64,000 nt of DNA from Wolfiporia cocos (GCA_029448655.1 JACCLO010000005.1:186001-250000), one strand, 5' to 3'; numbered from the stretch's first letter, positions 33,158 through 45,453 are shown. Notes: a model not told the origin generated them from the letters alone. Numbers and translations are program-made.

Positions 33158-34098
33158 CTTCATCTAGTAAAGTACCGTCCTGTCGCTGCGATTAATGCTA
33201 GGACAGAAGGTAGAACGACTACGAGGATGCCGGTCCTCCTCTTCAACGACGGTATCTTCATGAACATAACATGTCCTCCATCTTTCGGTGCAATCCCGAA
33301 TCCTGCATACACTAGCTCAGATAGAGGTGGCTAATGTAGCCCTCGTTGAGCACAATTTGGCTTACAACAAATGAAAGATTTACCATCACATCTTCCGGCT
33401 GCTTTGGCTCGTATTCTGGTGCCTCCTCTTCTGTCGGCTGCTCAGAGGGTGGCAGTAGTAGCGACTCAGATGGTGGCGCCAATGACGGCTCGTCTTGCCG
33501 GACCGTGTCTATCTGAGTGCATAGGCATACCATCTACACCAGCATCAGGATAGCTTTAAAAACTGCTTTACAATCCAGTGAACAGACTAACATCAAGCTC
33601 AAATGCATGCTGCGCCTCGCTGATCTGCTTGATACACCCCTCTAGTATGCCCTTTGTATTTGTTCGGTTCTTCCAGCGCTTCAGCGATCTATGGCTAATC
33701 TGCTTCTTGAGCTTGTCTAACATCTCGACCAAGTCTTCCTGGATGACAACCAGACATGCATCGAGCGCCGCCATGTCGAATGTCACCTTGCGCTTTGTTG
33801 TTGCTTCCTTGTATATCTGCTTAGTGAACTCACCCACCCGTTGTGCGATGGAAATGGTAACTTTCTTATTGCTCTGTACATCCTAACCAATCGGTCAATA
33901 ATCACCGCAGCTAATGTACTACAGGCCACCTACCTGTACAGCTATGACAATATCATAAGCAATACCGACCAGATCTGGGAGGCATGGAACATCCTGAAGA
34001 ACTCTGGACACTTCCTGTAGGTCTTTCAGGGCGAGCGTGATTTCCAGGAGAGCGACGTTAACGCGGTTCCGCTTAGATAGAGTCATAACGTTAGCCAT
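33158..34098 (-). CDS. MLKL/HeLo-like N-terminal helical-bundle protein
   Basis: Exon 1 is 33934-34098 (MANVMTLSKRNRVNVALLEI...), exon 2 is 33592-33882 (DVQSNKKVTISIAQRVGEFT...MLDKLKKQISHRSLKRW) and exon 3 is about 33370-33506 (an acidic Pro/Glu-rich linker, LPPSEQPTEEEAPEYEPKQ). The series of amphipathic helices with PGL/PCL-type turn, VQSNKK...AQRV and the K-rich third helix is the pattern of the MLKL_NTD-like/HeLo-like domain common in Agaricomycetes, which in characterised members inserts into membranes to trigger cell death. Downstream text in one frame (33158-33303) encodes a hydrophobic segment TGILVVVLPSVLALIAATG, but I could not find a splice that keeps its frame, so the C-terminus is unsure. 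No kinase or NACHT domain is attached. Confidence 0.5.
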
Positions 34099-35260
34099 AG
34101 GTGTTAGGTTGCGGAGCATTATGTATTTAAACGCGGGGTAGGCAGTGCTCAAAGCCAGTGAGCCAATTTCTGAAAGTGCGTAACCTTGTAGGATAGCCCT
34201 GTATACCTGTGATATTGGGAATGCAAGGAGAGACAAAGAGAATAGAGGCCTGTGCTTGATGCTGTGCCGCGTCTAATTATATCAATTATATTCAAATGAT
34301 AGCATGTTGTACTTGACAGGCGTACGCCCAGGGACTGCAACAAGTTGGAAGAGCTCTGCCTGCTTCCGTCAAGGATATGTAAAGAGTCAGCGGCGGAAGT
34401 TCGGCATCCCATGTGAACGTATGTTGTTGTACGAGCGTATATTCACAGCTTAAGGGTGGATTATGCCAGCATTTGAGCGTGATACGGCTCGCCCTATCGC
34501 CGAATGCGTGGTTTGCAGCTGCACCCCCTTATCATGGACACCACCTACAATGCAAACTTGGCATGTATCGCTTCATCGTGCAAGCGCACGTTATGGGCGG
34601 CCAGCCTCCAGAGCATAAGCAGTGAACATCTTGACAGCAGCTACTTGGAAGCAATACTGAGTATATGTACCGTTTCTTCAGGACCAGTCACATCGAGGTT
34701 TTGGTTTGATGATCAATAATGGGGCATAGCCATCCAGTAAGTGGAGGGGGGGAAAGTGCTGCGACCAGGTCGAACACAGACATTGGGAGAGGACCTGGTA
34801 CTCTGTGAGGTATCTATTTTAGCGGAGAGCAGACAGGATCATAGAAAAATGAGTCATAAATACTCGGAAGTGACACAAGGATTCGACTCGATCAACCCTA
34901 GGTGCCGCAAACACCCAGTGCATTAGCGATGATTTATGATTGCTCACCTGCAGACAATAAGAGGTAATGTGCAGTAACGACGTTTGCTCTTTATAGCTGG
35001 AACTGAAGGACAGAGAATGCAAACCTGGATTCCCACGTGCGCATTCTCAAGGCTGTGGCTCAAAGAAGAGTGACGCACTACAGGGGCCTTCAATCCGAGT
35101 GGATTCATGAAGCCGTGGCATCCGCAGCATTGAAGTGTTCCATAGGGATTGCATGTTTTGTTTGCACATTGTTCTGCAGAAGCCATGAAGTGGTGACATT
35201 GGCATGGAGGGATGCGCTCATTAGCTGCCGCACATGTACATAGGTTATTAGTGCTGGCCA
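34099..35260. other. Intergenic, no gene seen
   Basis: Frames at 34149-34412 minus and 34413-34719 plus have no recognised motif. The region upstream of 34098 should hold the promoter of the MLKL-like gene. Confidence 0.4.
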
Positions 35261-36260
35261 AGATTACTATTATAATTGATTATAATAATATCTAATCATA
35301 ATAATACTATTAGATACGTGGTCGAGGTGGATCCTACTGGCATCTATTATGAAGAATTACAATATGTTATATTATGAATACAATATAATACTGGTACTCT
35401 ATTTAATAGTAACAGTAGGGATGTCATGTGACACAAAGTGAGCTCATGCATGCATTTTTCTATGTAAATTACAGCCATTCCCAATGAGAATGACATGGTG
35501 CATCTTTCTGGACCATGAAAATGAAAAGAAAACATTCTGTTGTGGACAATACATGTGGTGCAGGCTGTGCTGACTGGCAGGTAGTGCTCAGCAGATGTCA
35601 CTGCCTATCAATACAGAAGTTTTGCAGCCCTGGAAAGCACCCGTTGGAACTGATTGAATGCTCAGTTGACCACAGGAAAAGGAGATGATTGGTGCCTTCC
35701 AAACTGTGAACCTTGCTCTCAGCAATCCTGCATACTGATTTCAGTTTTTGTTGATGCTTGATGCAGTCCAGAAAACATGCAATGTGAATTATGTCATTTT
35801 ATCACAAACCACTGTAATGTGTGCAAAATGCTCCTCTTCTAAGTCAAAACTAGTACAACTAAGCCCATGGGCTTTGAAATCCCATTGGTTTAGTTGAAGG
35901 TGAATAAATCCTATCCCATTTTGCTGTATATTTGTCTCCATATTTTGTGATATGGCACAGACTCATGCTCACCACCTCCCTGTACTATTGTGCATCATCT
36001 GTGATATACTTGCTATTCTGGATGGCAGTATCTCAGTTGAGCACCTATTCTCTGTTAGTAAATATACACTTTCCAATGCTTATTCATTGATGCTGATGCA
36101 ATCTGCTTCCAATATAATAGTTACAAAGGAATGGATGAAACTAGGGCTAGGCCATGGGATTGGATACCAGGATGGTGTGACAGTACACCAATAGTATTAA
36201 ATACAATTACAATAGTATTATGATACTATTCCATTACAATACAATTACATACCCCGGGCA
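35261..36260 (+). mobile_element. Decayed hAT transposon with transposase C-terminus
   Basis: The frame 35952-36194 contains ISVEHLFSVSKYTLSNAYSL...TKEWMKLGLG, a recognisable hAT-family dimerisation end (the S-x-E-R-x-F-S...A pattern). The rest of the transposase is absent or too decayed. AT-rich, inverted-looking TAATA/TATTA sequence flanks it at about 35265-35320 and 36190-36250. The block is visibly poor in CG and rich in TG/CA, which suggests long methylation-driven decay. Confidence 0.55.
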
Positions 36261-36336
36261 CCAACCAAAGTAATGATACACATCATTATTATCGAGCCCT
36301 GTGGCATATTTAATAGTAATTGTCCAGCACTATATT

Positions 36337-38807
36337 CCCGCTATGTCAGTAGTGGGTTCTTACAGCCGGGGCATGTTCCACATCCCCTGCAAGATTTGCA
36401 AAGTCACATGACCTTCACGTGGATTTCATGTGATCTGTTCCGTGGCCATCAACGTTCCCTTTTCTCTTTGGTCAAACCTCGTCCTTGCTACCCTCCATCA
36501 TGGTTTGGTTCTGTGTTTCCGGCTCTTTCTCGGGTTGCTCGGTTTTTATCTTGATCAATTCTGACCTTGCTGAATCCATCATGTTATTGCATACTGCTCT
36601 ATCTAAAAACATCGCTCGTATGGTTTCCTCTTCGAGGGTCGCCGTTTCGTCCGCATGTGGTGATTGTTCCCAGCGCAGGTGTATGGTACGAATTGTCCAT
36701 GAGATTGCAAATTGGCTCCTTGCGACCTTACGATGCTTCCCTTGGCACCGATTGGCTCTCTGCAGCAACAGTCCATATAAGCTCGTTTGTGATCTTGGAG
36801 CTAGCTCCATCTGAGAGGGCGAGCTTGCCCCCAAACATCTCCTGGAAGTCCTCACTTTCTTCCTCATCAGGTGCGTCAATAGTGCTGCTGTACAATTACC
36901 TTGCCAGACTAACGATTTCTGTCCATTTCGCTCCATGTCTCTGAATGCTTGTGCATGCACACGTTTAATCACCGGTTCTCTGCATCTCTGCAGTTTTTTG
37001 TGGCCATGCCCTTCACTGGATTTAGCACTTGAGCCTGACTGTGCCTCGGAATCCGCTCCTGTTGTAGTCGGTGCCTCCTCTTCAACAGCTCCACATGTGC
37101 TGCTGTCCCATGACATTGATGACTGTGATCTTTCTGTCGAGTTGGGAGTTACGGTGTCTCACAATCGCTTTATTTAAAATTTACCACAGCTGTTGATTTG
37201 CCATAACTGACACAAGCACAACCTCAGACACACACCGGGGGAAGGGGGATCACGTGAAAGCGCCTTCCTGGTCCGGGCATCTAAGGCTGAAATGGCCAAG
37301 ACAAGTCTGAGGTTCACTCAAGACTGTCTGGCATTTATATAGTCCTACACTATTTGTACATGTTATGGTGCATGGCCTGTAGGGCATCGGCACTGAGGTA
37401 ATCTACGTGCTACGTGGTGGCCAGTAAGGGTATCGGAGTGCGAGCACTGGTACGGCTAGGGGAGCGCTGGATGTCTATGGCAACGTAGTGGGTTAGGCCC
37501 GATCTGTGGTTCTCATCGATCGAGGGTTCGCCGGTAATGGCGGGGTTCTATGTCCGTGATCGGGGCATCTGCTGTCTGGGTTCCCAAGGACTGGCACTGA
37601 GGGGAAGGCACATGGTGGCCCAGGTTCCCACGTGATGGTACTGAAGGATGATGTCTGCCGAGAATGTGGACTGGCCAGTACGGGCCGTGCGTGACGTAGG
37701 GTGATCGAGCGTGATTGGCTGTGATCGGTACGTAGAGTCCTGTGACTGCTAGGGTTCTCAGTCGTACAGGTGCTGCCCGAGGTTGGTGTTCCTCATAGAC
37801 TAGGGCAGCTGGAGTTTAAGGCCTTCCGTGGGCCTTAGTCCGTATAGTACATAGTCTGTGCCAGTAATGGCGTGAGTCCTTGGTCGGTAATGACCGTGTA
37901 GCCAGTAATGGCTGTAGTCCGTGGAGACGGGAGGTGTTGGGTTCGGTTGGTTGGGTGGACGTAGTCCTAGCCATGAGTCTGGGTGGTCGTGACCTGATGG
38001 GGTGTGGTCCAGATAGCAGTGGGTTGGTTTGGTTAGGTGCTACTGGGCTCATCATAGTTGGTCAGGGTCGCGTGACTACTATTGGCTTTGTACTGGACTG
38101 GACGTGTGATCTGGGACTAGGGTTCTTAGGCGTAGCTGGTGATGCTGTTAGCTAGTGCCTGTGGTGGTTCGCGTATGGGGCTTGGATCTAGCTGGGGCAT
38201 CGGGTTTCCAGCCTCGGGGGTGCTCTCGATGATCGGAAAAGGTACTGTGCCTAGAAGCTTAAAATTGGTGTGTGACAATAACGTAGCTTTGTCGCTGCTT
38301 GCTGGTGAACCTGAATGCTCTATAGCTCTTTTTTGTCACTTGTTGACTGGGAGCTGTGTCTCTCCTGAGTCCCCTTTACATTGTCAAAGTATTGTGGATT
38401 CTTGTCCGTCACAACATGAACTAGCGGCGAGAATATTCCAAGAGCTCTCAGATCATCTCCTGTCTTCGTCAACTCCTATCATTTCACTCTGTCAGTATTG
38501 TGCTGCTCTGCAGGAGGCTTTCAAGAACTTCCACGTATCACCAATGAAACACCCAAGGATGTTGTAACTGCGCTCTCGCTGGGTCAATTCACTGTGTTTC
38601 TCCCCCCTTCCCCCTAAAAGAAGTAATAATAATAATAAACGGTCCTACATTTACTGTACTCAAAAAAGTACATGGAACTAGGATTCCGAACGTCAGTCTA
38701 TACAATTCGTGATCGCCTCTAACGACCCGATTGACTCTGCATGTGTGCCGAACCCACAAACGTAGCGGGTCATGCCGGAACCGGTGCTACTTCATTATTC
38801 CCGCTAC
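36337..38807. mobile_element. Hairpin-ended repeat element, copy A
   Basis: Collinear with copy B (42187-43540): both begin CCCGCTAY...AGTAGTGGGTTCTTACAGCCGGGGC and end ACCCACAAACGTAGCGGGTCATGC. The minus strand holds remains of coding text (EEESEDFQEMFGGKLALSDG at about 36740-36830), so the family once encoded a protein. The right end carries a hairpin GTAGCGGG (38762-38769)/CCCGCTAC (38800-38807), then another AGTAGTGGGTTCTT, as if a second copy started there. Copy A is enlarged by a 1,070-bp LTR-type insertion at 37208. Confidence 0.55.
37208..38277. mobile_element. LTR-type insertion (TGACACAAGC...TGTGACA), 1,070 bp
   Basis: Flanked by the 5-bp duplication ATAAC (37203-37207 and 38278-38282). 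Begins TGACACAAGC like the 381-bp LTR at 2833 and ends GTGTGTGACA. The paralogous copy B keeps the empty site (CCATAACATAGC, about 43018-43029). It has no coding frame, so it is a long solo LTR or a non-autonomous element. It is notably T/G-rich. Confidence 0.75.
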
Positions 38808-39901
38808 GATAGTAGTGGGTTCTTGTGGTTTGGTTTTTGTCAAATAAACATACACTTTTTGCGCGCGCCTAAATTTCGTTTCAAGAGCATTTCAATCTCT
38901 CAGTAAAGTGTGGGAGAACTTTTCCCTATCCACGCCTGTCACGTGATATGATTTTCAAGGGCGCTATTTCGCGACATTGTTGTTTTCCTCTTAAAACTTC
39001 GGCCATGATCGAGGATGTGCTCTGTTCACCTTGATGGTCCCAATAGCATGCATTCTATGACACACTCCCATGCCACAAGGGCCTGAGTCTTGGTACAAAC
39101 TTTGTGCTAACATTGCCGTACACCATCTTAGCTGCTGAATTAGAATGGGTGGCAGGTGGGGATGTCAAGGTAACCCTCATTAGGGTCAGTGTAGGCATAG
39201 AAGACAGGGAGACCCTACTGCATGCCATTGAAACTGCCCTGCAGGGCACTGAAGCTGTTGCAACCAAAATTAGCTTGTGATTGAGCTCTGACAAAATCAT
39301 CTGTTGTGGCATCTTGAACGATGTCTGGCACACTACAATACCACTACTGTATAGAATACCTTGTCCAACCAAAATGTAGCACAAGATCTCATTGATGTTG
39401 CTCCCAATCAACATTATCAAGCTCACAGATAACAATGTATATCATCTCTGTCAAGCCATGATCATGCTGAAGTCACAGCACTATGCTCAAATCAGCTTTT
39501 AAAGGAAGGTATCCTCAGATACCACCTCCATTGCTGTCACTGCAAATGCATTGTGCACACCTCATTCATCATATCAGCCTTTCTTTCTCTCTGAGCTTAA
39601 CGGTGCACCAATCCTCAAACAAATGGCATATCCTTTCTTCAACGTACCATGGAGCGCCCCTTCAAGCCAGGTGAGCATGGTTTTCAGTTTTAATACACTG
39701 TGTTCTAATGCCCATGCTTTTCCCTCTCTGGGCACACAGGCAGATGTAAGCATGGGGGTCAGTACTATGGCACACATACATAATCTACAGTTGGCCCATC
39801 CAATCTCCCAATTCCTGCAAGCACATCGTGTTCACACCAGCAGCATGACCATCTCACCATGCCGGTCACCACACTGCACATGACCATTGCTACCCCCACA
39901 C
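38808..39901. other. Repeat-derived, CpG-poor, no gene
   Basis: Apart from the start of a further hairpin-element fragment (38810-38850), this stretch is TG/CA-rich decayed sequence without usable frames. It probably represents an old transposon into which the solo LTR at 39902 inserted. Confidence 0.35.
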
Positions 39902-40436
39902 TGTTACGGATCGAATATCCATTCAGCTGAAATAACTAAGTCGAGTTACTCAGTGTATCGAGTAGCACACTACTCATTGGACTCGGCAGAGTCGAGCGTC
40001 GATATACCAGCTGCAGGCTTAATTGCTCAAGCCTTTGAGAACGAGTATAGGATCCTTGTAATTCAACAAGGTCGAGCTGAGGAACTCGACCAGTATTTAC
40101 AGCAGGGTTTTATACTATGATTCGTCAATCGGGGTCATAGTGTCCTTGGTACTGCTACCACTAAGTCCATAAGGCTAGTACACTACGATAACTAAGCCGA
40201 AACGCTGCGGTTGAGTGCAACAGTGGCTGAAACGTAGAAGCTCTGTGGTTATACAACAGATATCACCTAGAACCTGATACGCTACGAGACTATGGGCATA
40301 GGGCTGTTGTACATGAAACGAGGGTCGCTGGTTGAACAGGGAACCCTAGAAATAAATGCGTGCTAATGCGGTTGAACGCTAAGTCCTCTTCTCCAGTGAG
40401 GTGTCAAAGATATACGAAATTGTACGGACCATAACA
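39902..40436 (+). mobile_element. Solo LTR, TGTTACGGATCG family
   Basis: Starts TGTTACGGATCG, ends CGGACCATAACA, and is flanked by CACAC (39897-39901 and 40437-40441). Third copy of the family seen at 3309 and 7445. Confidence 0.85.
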
Positions 40437-40880
40437 CACACTTGCCTCAGTTCTGGTGCATTCACAATTGCATCTTGCACACTCCTGCCATTGCTGCAGA
40501 TGCCTCATCAGTCCCTTGTCATGGTTGCAGATGCCCTCCCTCTTCCCTTCTCATGCATCAAATATCCTCCCTCCTCCACAATAGTCCATGCTCTGCCATG
40601 CACACACTGTTGCAAGCTCTCGCATGATGATGCCACTGTGTGCATGTGGTGAAGTATGAATGGATCATGCATGCACTCTCCTGCTCACCCCCTTCCCTAC
40701 CCTCAACAGTGAGCTGCAGGCCACCATGCAGCTGCATGCCCTTGATGTTGCCACTCATGGGAGTGTGAGCTGAGATCACATATGCAAACTTCAAGCTGAA
40801 GACATCAATATAATCATCTGCAGTCATCTGTTCAATTTTCCCAGGTTTGAGACCAATTCATACCTTTAAGGACTCGGTGC
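40437..40880. other. Decayed repeat sequence, no gene
   Basis: CpG-poor TG/CA-rich DNA continuous in character with 38.9-39.9 kb and 41.9-42.18 kb; an old element later hit by the LTR (39902) and the MITE (40889). A plus-strand frame after the MITE (41895-42075) reads as former coding text (WRMFIACLDIVMNMNDILVRF), unidentified. Confidence 0.35.
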
Positions 40881-40888
40881 ACAGATTG

Positions 40889-41889
40889 TAGTGTTGCGAG
40901 GTCCGGTCCGGTCCGGTCTTTTGCATGTTTCGGGCAGGACTGAGGACCAGGACCAGGACCGGACCGGTGCAGGCAATGAGAGACCGGACTGAGACCGGTC
41001 CCAAGCAGGACCGCGGTCCTATACCGGTCCCAGGACCAGTCTGAACCGGTCCAGGACCGATTGAATGGTCATTCACTTGACTATATTTTATTTGTAAGAA
41101 AATGCGACGAAAGGGCACTTATTGCTCAACATGTATCAAAACATACTTAGTACAGCTCGCAAATTGACTATGATGCACCGATTGTTGAGTTTTGCCAGTA
41201 TGGTTGGTACACTGAAGCTGATATATATTTATATATGCCACTGTGGTGACTGCACATCTCAGGTAAAACCTGATGACATTTTATTGTTTCATTCTTGTAT
41301 GACACAATGACTAGTAATAGTGACCACTAAATGGTTGGAAGCCAGTGACTGCATGAGATTGAACTGGATATATATCTATATCAACATGCAAATGTCAAAG
41401 CTACTGGGCGGGATCATATACAACTGTGTGCAAGTCAACAACATTAGTGATAACATGAGGGCAGACTGCATGTGTTAAGCACTGCCAAAGACAATAGCAG
41501 TGCTTCGTTGTATCATTAATATTAGAAGCTTTACTGGTGAAAACTATTATTGTCAGGTTTTGTGATGCTTAGCTAGTGGTGCATACATGATGCAGATCAT
41601 CTTGGATCACTCACTGGAGTCTTAGGTACTTGATTTTATGTTTAAATTAGTGCATCATGGTTTAAAATCTTGGAGTCGAAGAACTATTCTATGCTAACTT
41701 TTGGGACCGGTCCGGGACTGGTCCAGACCGGTCCCAACCGGTCCTGTATAATTGACAACTCGTTAGGACCAGGACCAGGACCGTGTTAGGACCGGGACTG
41801 GACCGGACCGCTGAATCGGTCCTAATCAGTCCGGTCCTGGTCCTGTCCTTGGTCTTTAGCGGTCCTTGGGACCGGACCTCACAACACTA
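40889..41889. mobile_element. hAT-type MITE with GGACC arrays, 1,001 bp
   Basis: The 8-bp duplication ACAGATTG is exact at 40881-40888 and 41890-41897. Terminal inverted repeats are TAGTGTTGYGAGGTCCGGTCC. Both subterminal ~170-bp regions (40908-41065 and 41704-41880) are packed with GGACCR/YGGTCC units in both orientations, as expected for clustered transposase-binding sites. The AT-rich middle has no transposase. Confidence 0.85.
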
Positions 41890-42186
41890 ACAGATTGTTC
41901 ACAATGTTGACACCCACACCAAACCACTTCCTTACTCCCTGCAATGGAGGATGTTCATTGCATGCCTCGACATTGTGATGAACATGAACGACATCCTCGT
42001 GCGCTTCTGGTGGAGCAGCATGTATGAGACAGTCAACTCCTGTCACTTTGGACACCTCCTGTACCTTCATAAATGAAAATATGTCTAGTAATTACAGAAA
42101 ACAGAAGGGGTGCCACAGGCCCATATGACCTTAAGACCACATTCTTGACTGAGAATCTACTCTTCGTTGCCAACTTGAAGAATTTT

Positions 42187-43540
42187 GTAGCGGGCCTTGC
42201 CGGAACCGGTGCTACCCTTATTCCCGCTACGTTAGTAGTGGGTTCTTACAGCCGGGGCACGTTCCACATCTCCTGCAAGATTTGCAAAGTCACATGACCT
42301 TCACGTGAATTTCATGTGATCTGTTCCATGGCCACCGACTTTGGTCGAACCTTGCTACCCTTTGGCTCTGTGTTTCTCGGGTTGCTTGGTTTTTATCTTG
42401 ATCAATTCTGACCTTGCTGAATCCGTCATCTTATCACATACTGCTCTATCTAAAAACATCGCTCATATGGTCTCCTCTTCGAGGGTTGCAATTTCATCCG
42501 CATGTGGTCCTATGATTGCTCCCACCACAGGTATGAATCATCCTGCCCTTGGTGCCGACTGGCTCTCTGCAGCAAGAACCCATTTAAGCTCACTCGCAAT
42601 CTTGGAGCCAGCTCCATCTGAGAGGGCGGGCTTGTCCCCAAACATCTCCTGGAAGTCCTCACTTTCTTCCTCGTCAGGTGCATCAATAGTACCACTGTGA
42701 AATTACCTTGCCAGACTAACGGTTTCTGTCCATTTCATTCCATGTCTCTGAATGCTTGTGCATGCACATGTTTAATCACTAGTTCTCTGCATCTCAGCAG
42801 TTGTGTTTGTATTGAAAGTGTGGCTGTGCCCTTTGCTGGATTTAGCGCTTGAGCCTGACCGTGCCTCGGAATCCACTCCTGTTGTAGTCAGTGCCTCCTC
42901 TTCAACAGCTCCACATGCACTGATGTCCCACAACATCGATGACTGTGATCTTATCAAGTTGGGAGTTACCATGTCTCACGATCACTTTATAATAATTTTA
43001 CCACAGCTGTTGATTCGCCATAACATAGCTTTGTTGCCACTTGCTAGTGTACCTGAATGCTCTATAGCTCTTTTTCGTCACTTGTTGACTGGGAGCTGTG
43101 TCTCTCCTGAGTCCCCTTTACATTGTCAAAGTATCGCAGATTCTTGTCTGTCACAACATGAACTAGCGGCGATAATATTCCAAGAGCTCTCAGATCATCT
43201 CCTGTCTTCGTCAACTCCTATCATTTTACTCCATCAGTATTCTGCTGCTCTGCAGGAAGCTTTCAAGAACTTCCACGTATTGCCAATGAAATGCCCAAGG
43301 ATGTTGTAACTGCGCTCTTGCTAGGTCGATTCACTGTGTTTCTCCCCCCCCCCCCCCAAAAAAAAAACGATCCTACATTTACTATACTCAAAAAAGTACA
43401 TGTAACTAAAATTCCGAATGTCTGTCTATCCAATTTGTGATCACCTCACTAATGACTCGATTGACTCTGCACGCGTGCCGAAAGATTTATGACCCACAAA
43501 CGTAGCGGGTCATGCCGGAACCGGCGCTACTTCATTATTA
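42187..43540. mobile_element. Hairpin-ended repeat element, copy B
   Basis: Begins with a hairpin, GTAGCGGG (42187-42194)...CCCGCTAC (42223-42230), then AGTAGTGGGTTCTTACAGCC, and ends ACCCACAAACGTAGCGGG with the second hairpin cut after its loop at about 43540. It aligns with copy A over its length, apart from A's LTR insertion and small indels. It contains a C-run/A-run (about 43345-43368). It ends only ~155 bp before the hydrolase start codon. Confidence 0.6.
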
Positions 43541-43695
43541 GGTTATCTCTCTCTCGCTCAGTTTTGATCACGTGGACAACGCGCCTGCCTGCTAGGATGA
43601 CGCGCCTGTTCGCAGCGCCCGCTCATGCACGCCCATGCCACAGCCATTCGCCTAACCCTCCCTCCTCCCTGCGTCCTCACGCCATCCTTGCGACC

Positions 43696-45453
43696 ATGCG
43701 CTCCTCATCTGCGCCCGTCATTCAATGGTTCCTGCTCGCCCTCCCCGCCGCCGTCTTCTTCGGCTACTTCCTCACCGCCTTCCCTCACCGCTGCACGAGC
43801 ACGCCCGCCCAGCCATCGCTCGCCTCACTCCCCGCAGACTCGCCGAGCTGGGAGATATATCCAGAGGATTTTTACGAAGGCGGCGCGTACGCGAGGCTTC
43901 CCCAAGGCACTGTATGATTGCTTCATGGCGAGGCGTTCGTGCGCTGATCGGCCGGGCACGCACACAGGTCCGATACTGGCTGATAGGTCCTGAAAACGGG
44001 GAACGGGTGCGTTTGCAGTTTTCATTTTCTGTGCAGCTGGTATACGGTGTGTGTAGATTGTCCTCATACATGGGCTGTCCGTGCCCGCTATCATCTGGAA
44101 AGAGATTGCACCGCAGCTCGCCCAGAACGGCTTCCGCGTCCTCCTTTACGGTATGTCTCTGGTCGTTCTCTCTGTCTAAGTTTCATATGTAGATGACGGC
44201 TAACGATGCGTAGACCTTTACGGCCGCGGCTACTCCGACGCGCCACAAACAGCTTACGACGTGAACCTCTACACCACTCAGCTCGCGCTGCTCATGCAGT
44301 ACGTCGGCTGGCCTCGTGCACACATCGCCGGTGTCTCAATGGTAAGTCCTGCTTCGTTTCGTCGCCCTATCTCTATTCCGTCTCCTCATCCCGACATTGA
44401 AACAAACGACTGATGACCTGAAACGCACCAGGGCGGGGGCATCGCCGCGGCGTTCAGCGCCCAATTCCCGCATCTCGTGACAGACCGCCTCGCGCTTGTG
44501 GCATGTACTGGGCTTCTCAATGTACGCCACTACTCGGAAAGTGAGCGCTAGATGGTATTAACTACCGCCTCGTACGCAGCCGAGCGACCTCTCGCGGACG
44601 TCGAAATTCCTCTCCTCCCCCATTGTGCAGCTTATCGCCTCGAGCTACCCATTCCGGGTGCGTCTGGTACCGCGCTTGCTCGCGCTGACAAGTTCTAAAA
44701 TTATTGTTGGGTTCTCTCTTCGACTGGGATGCGTGCGCACACGAACCAATGGACAATTTCCCGCTTATCCACGATACAACACTAATTTCTACGTTGCCTG
44801 GCGGCCGCTTTCGGTTGGAACATAGCGCTATCTCCAATATCTCGCGAGCGGCAAGTCCGCACGTGAGGACCCGATAGCTGAGGTACTTTTCCACTTCATT
44901 GATTGTATTCCAGCGCTTCCTTATATCGCATGGATCCCCAAACGAACCGTCCGGTGTATTCGTGGTCTCGGTCTCCCTACCGCCTATCGCGACTTATTCA
45001 CCTTTCCACACACATCAATGTTCATTTCACATCGCACATCGCAAATTCCGCTGACCGCTGACCGCTGACCGCCCCCGCAGCTCGTCCGCATTCAATCCGC
45101 CTACCTTCCGGGCTTCAATCCTGCCATCGCATCCTCGCTGCGCGACGGTCCGATCCGCGGCCTCGCCCCCTCCTTCACTGCGCTTGGCCAGCGGCACGCT
45201 GACGTCCTCGTGATCTGGGTGTGTACCCTTCCCTCCCCACCTCCCCCTATCCCGCTGACAAGCTCGATAGGGCACCGCAGACACCGTCGTCCCGTACCGC
45301 ACCGCAACGCGCGTGCGGGCGCACATCCCCGACGCCCAGATGATCACGATCGACGGCGGCGGACATGACATCTTAGTAAGTCACCCCGCGACGGTGGGCG
45401 GCGCGCTTGTGCGGTTCTTCTCGGACAAGCGCGGCCAGGCAGCGGGACAATAG
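43696..45453 (+). CDS. Alpha/beta-hydrolase fold protein, membrane-anchored
   Basis: The start at 43696 gives MRSSSAPVIQWFLLALPAAVF, an N-terminal hydrophobic anchor. Exons then join through RYWLIGPENGER, VLIHGLSVPAIIWKEIAPQL, DLYGRGYSDAPQTAYDVN, the nucleophile elbow GVSM/GGGIAAAF (split by an intron at 44342), GLLN, RIQSAYLPGFNP, GTADTVVPYRTATR and GGGHDIL to TAG at 45453. The Ser of GVSMG, Asp of GTADTVVPY and His of GGGHD form the expected triad; HGLS supplies the oxyanion region. Family knowledge: esterase/lipase/epoxide-hydrolase-like enzymes; substrate not predictable. About seven introns. The middle exons between 44640 and 45080 are the least certain. Repeat copy B ends just upstream, so the promoter may be partly transposon-derived. 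Confidence 0.7.
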
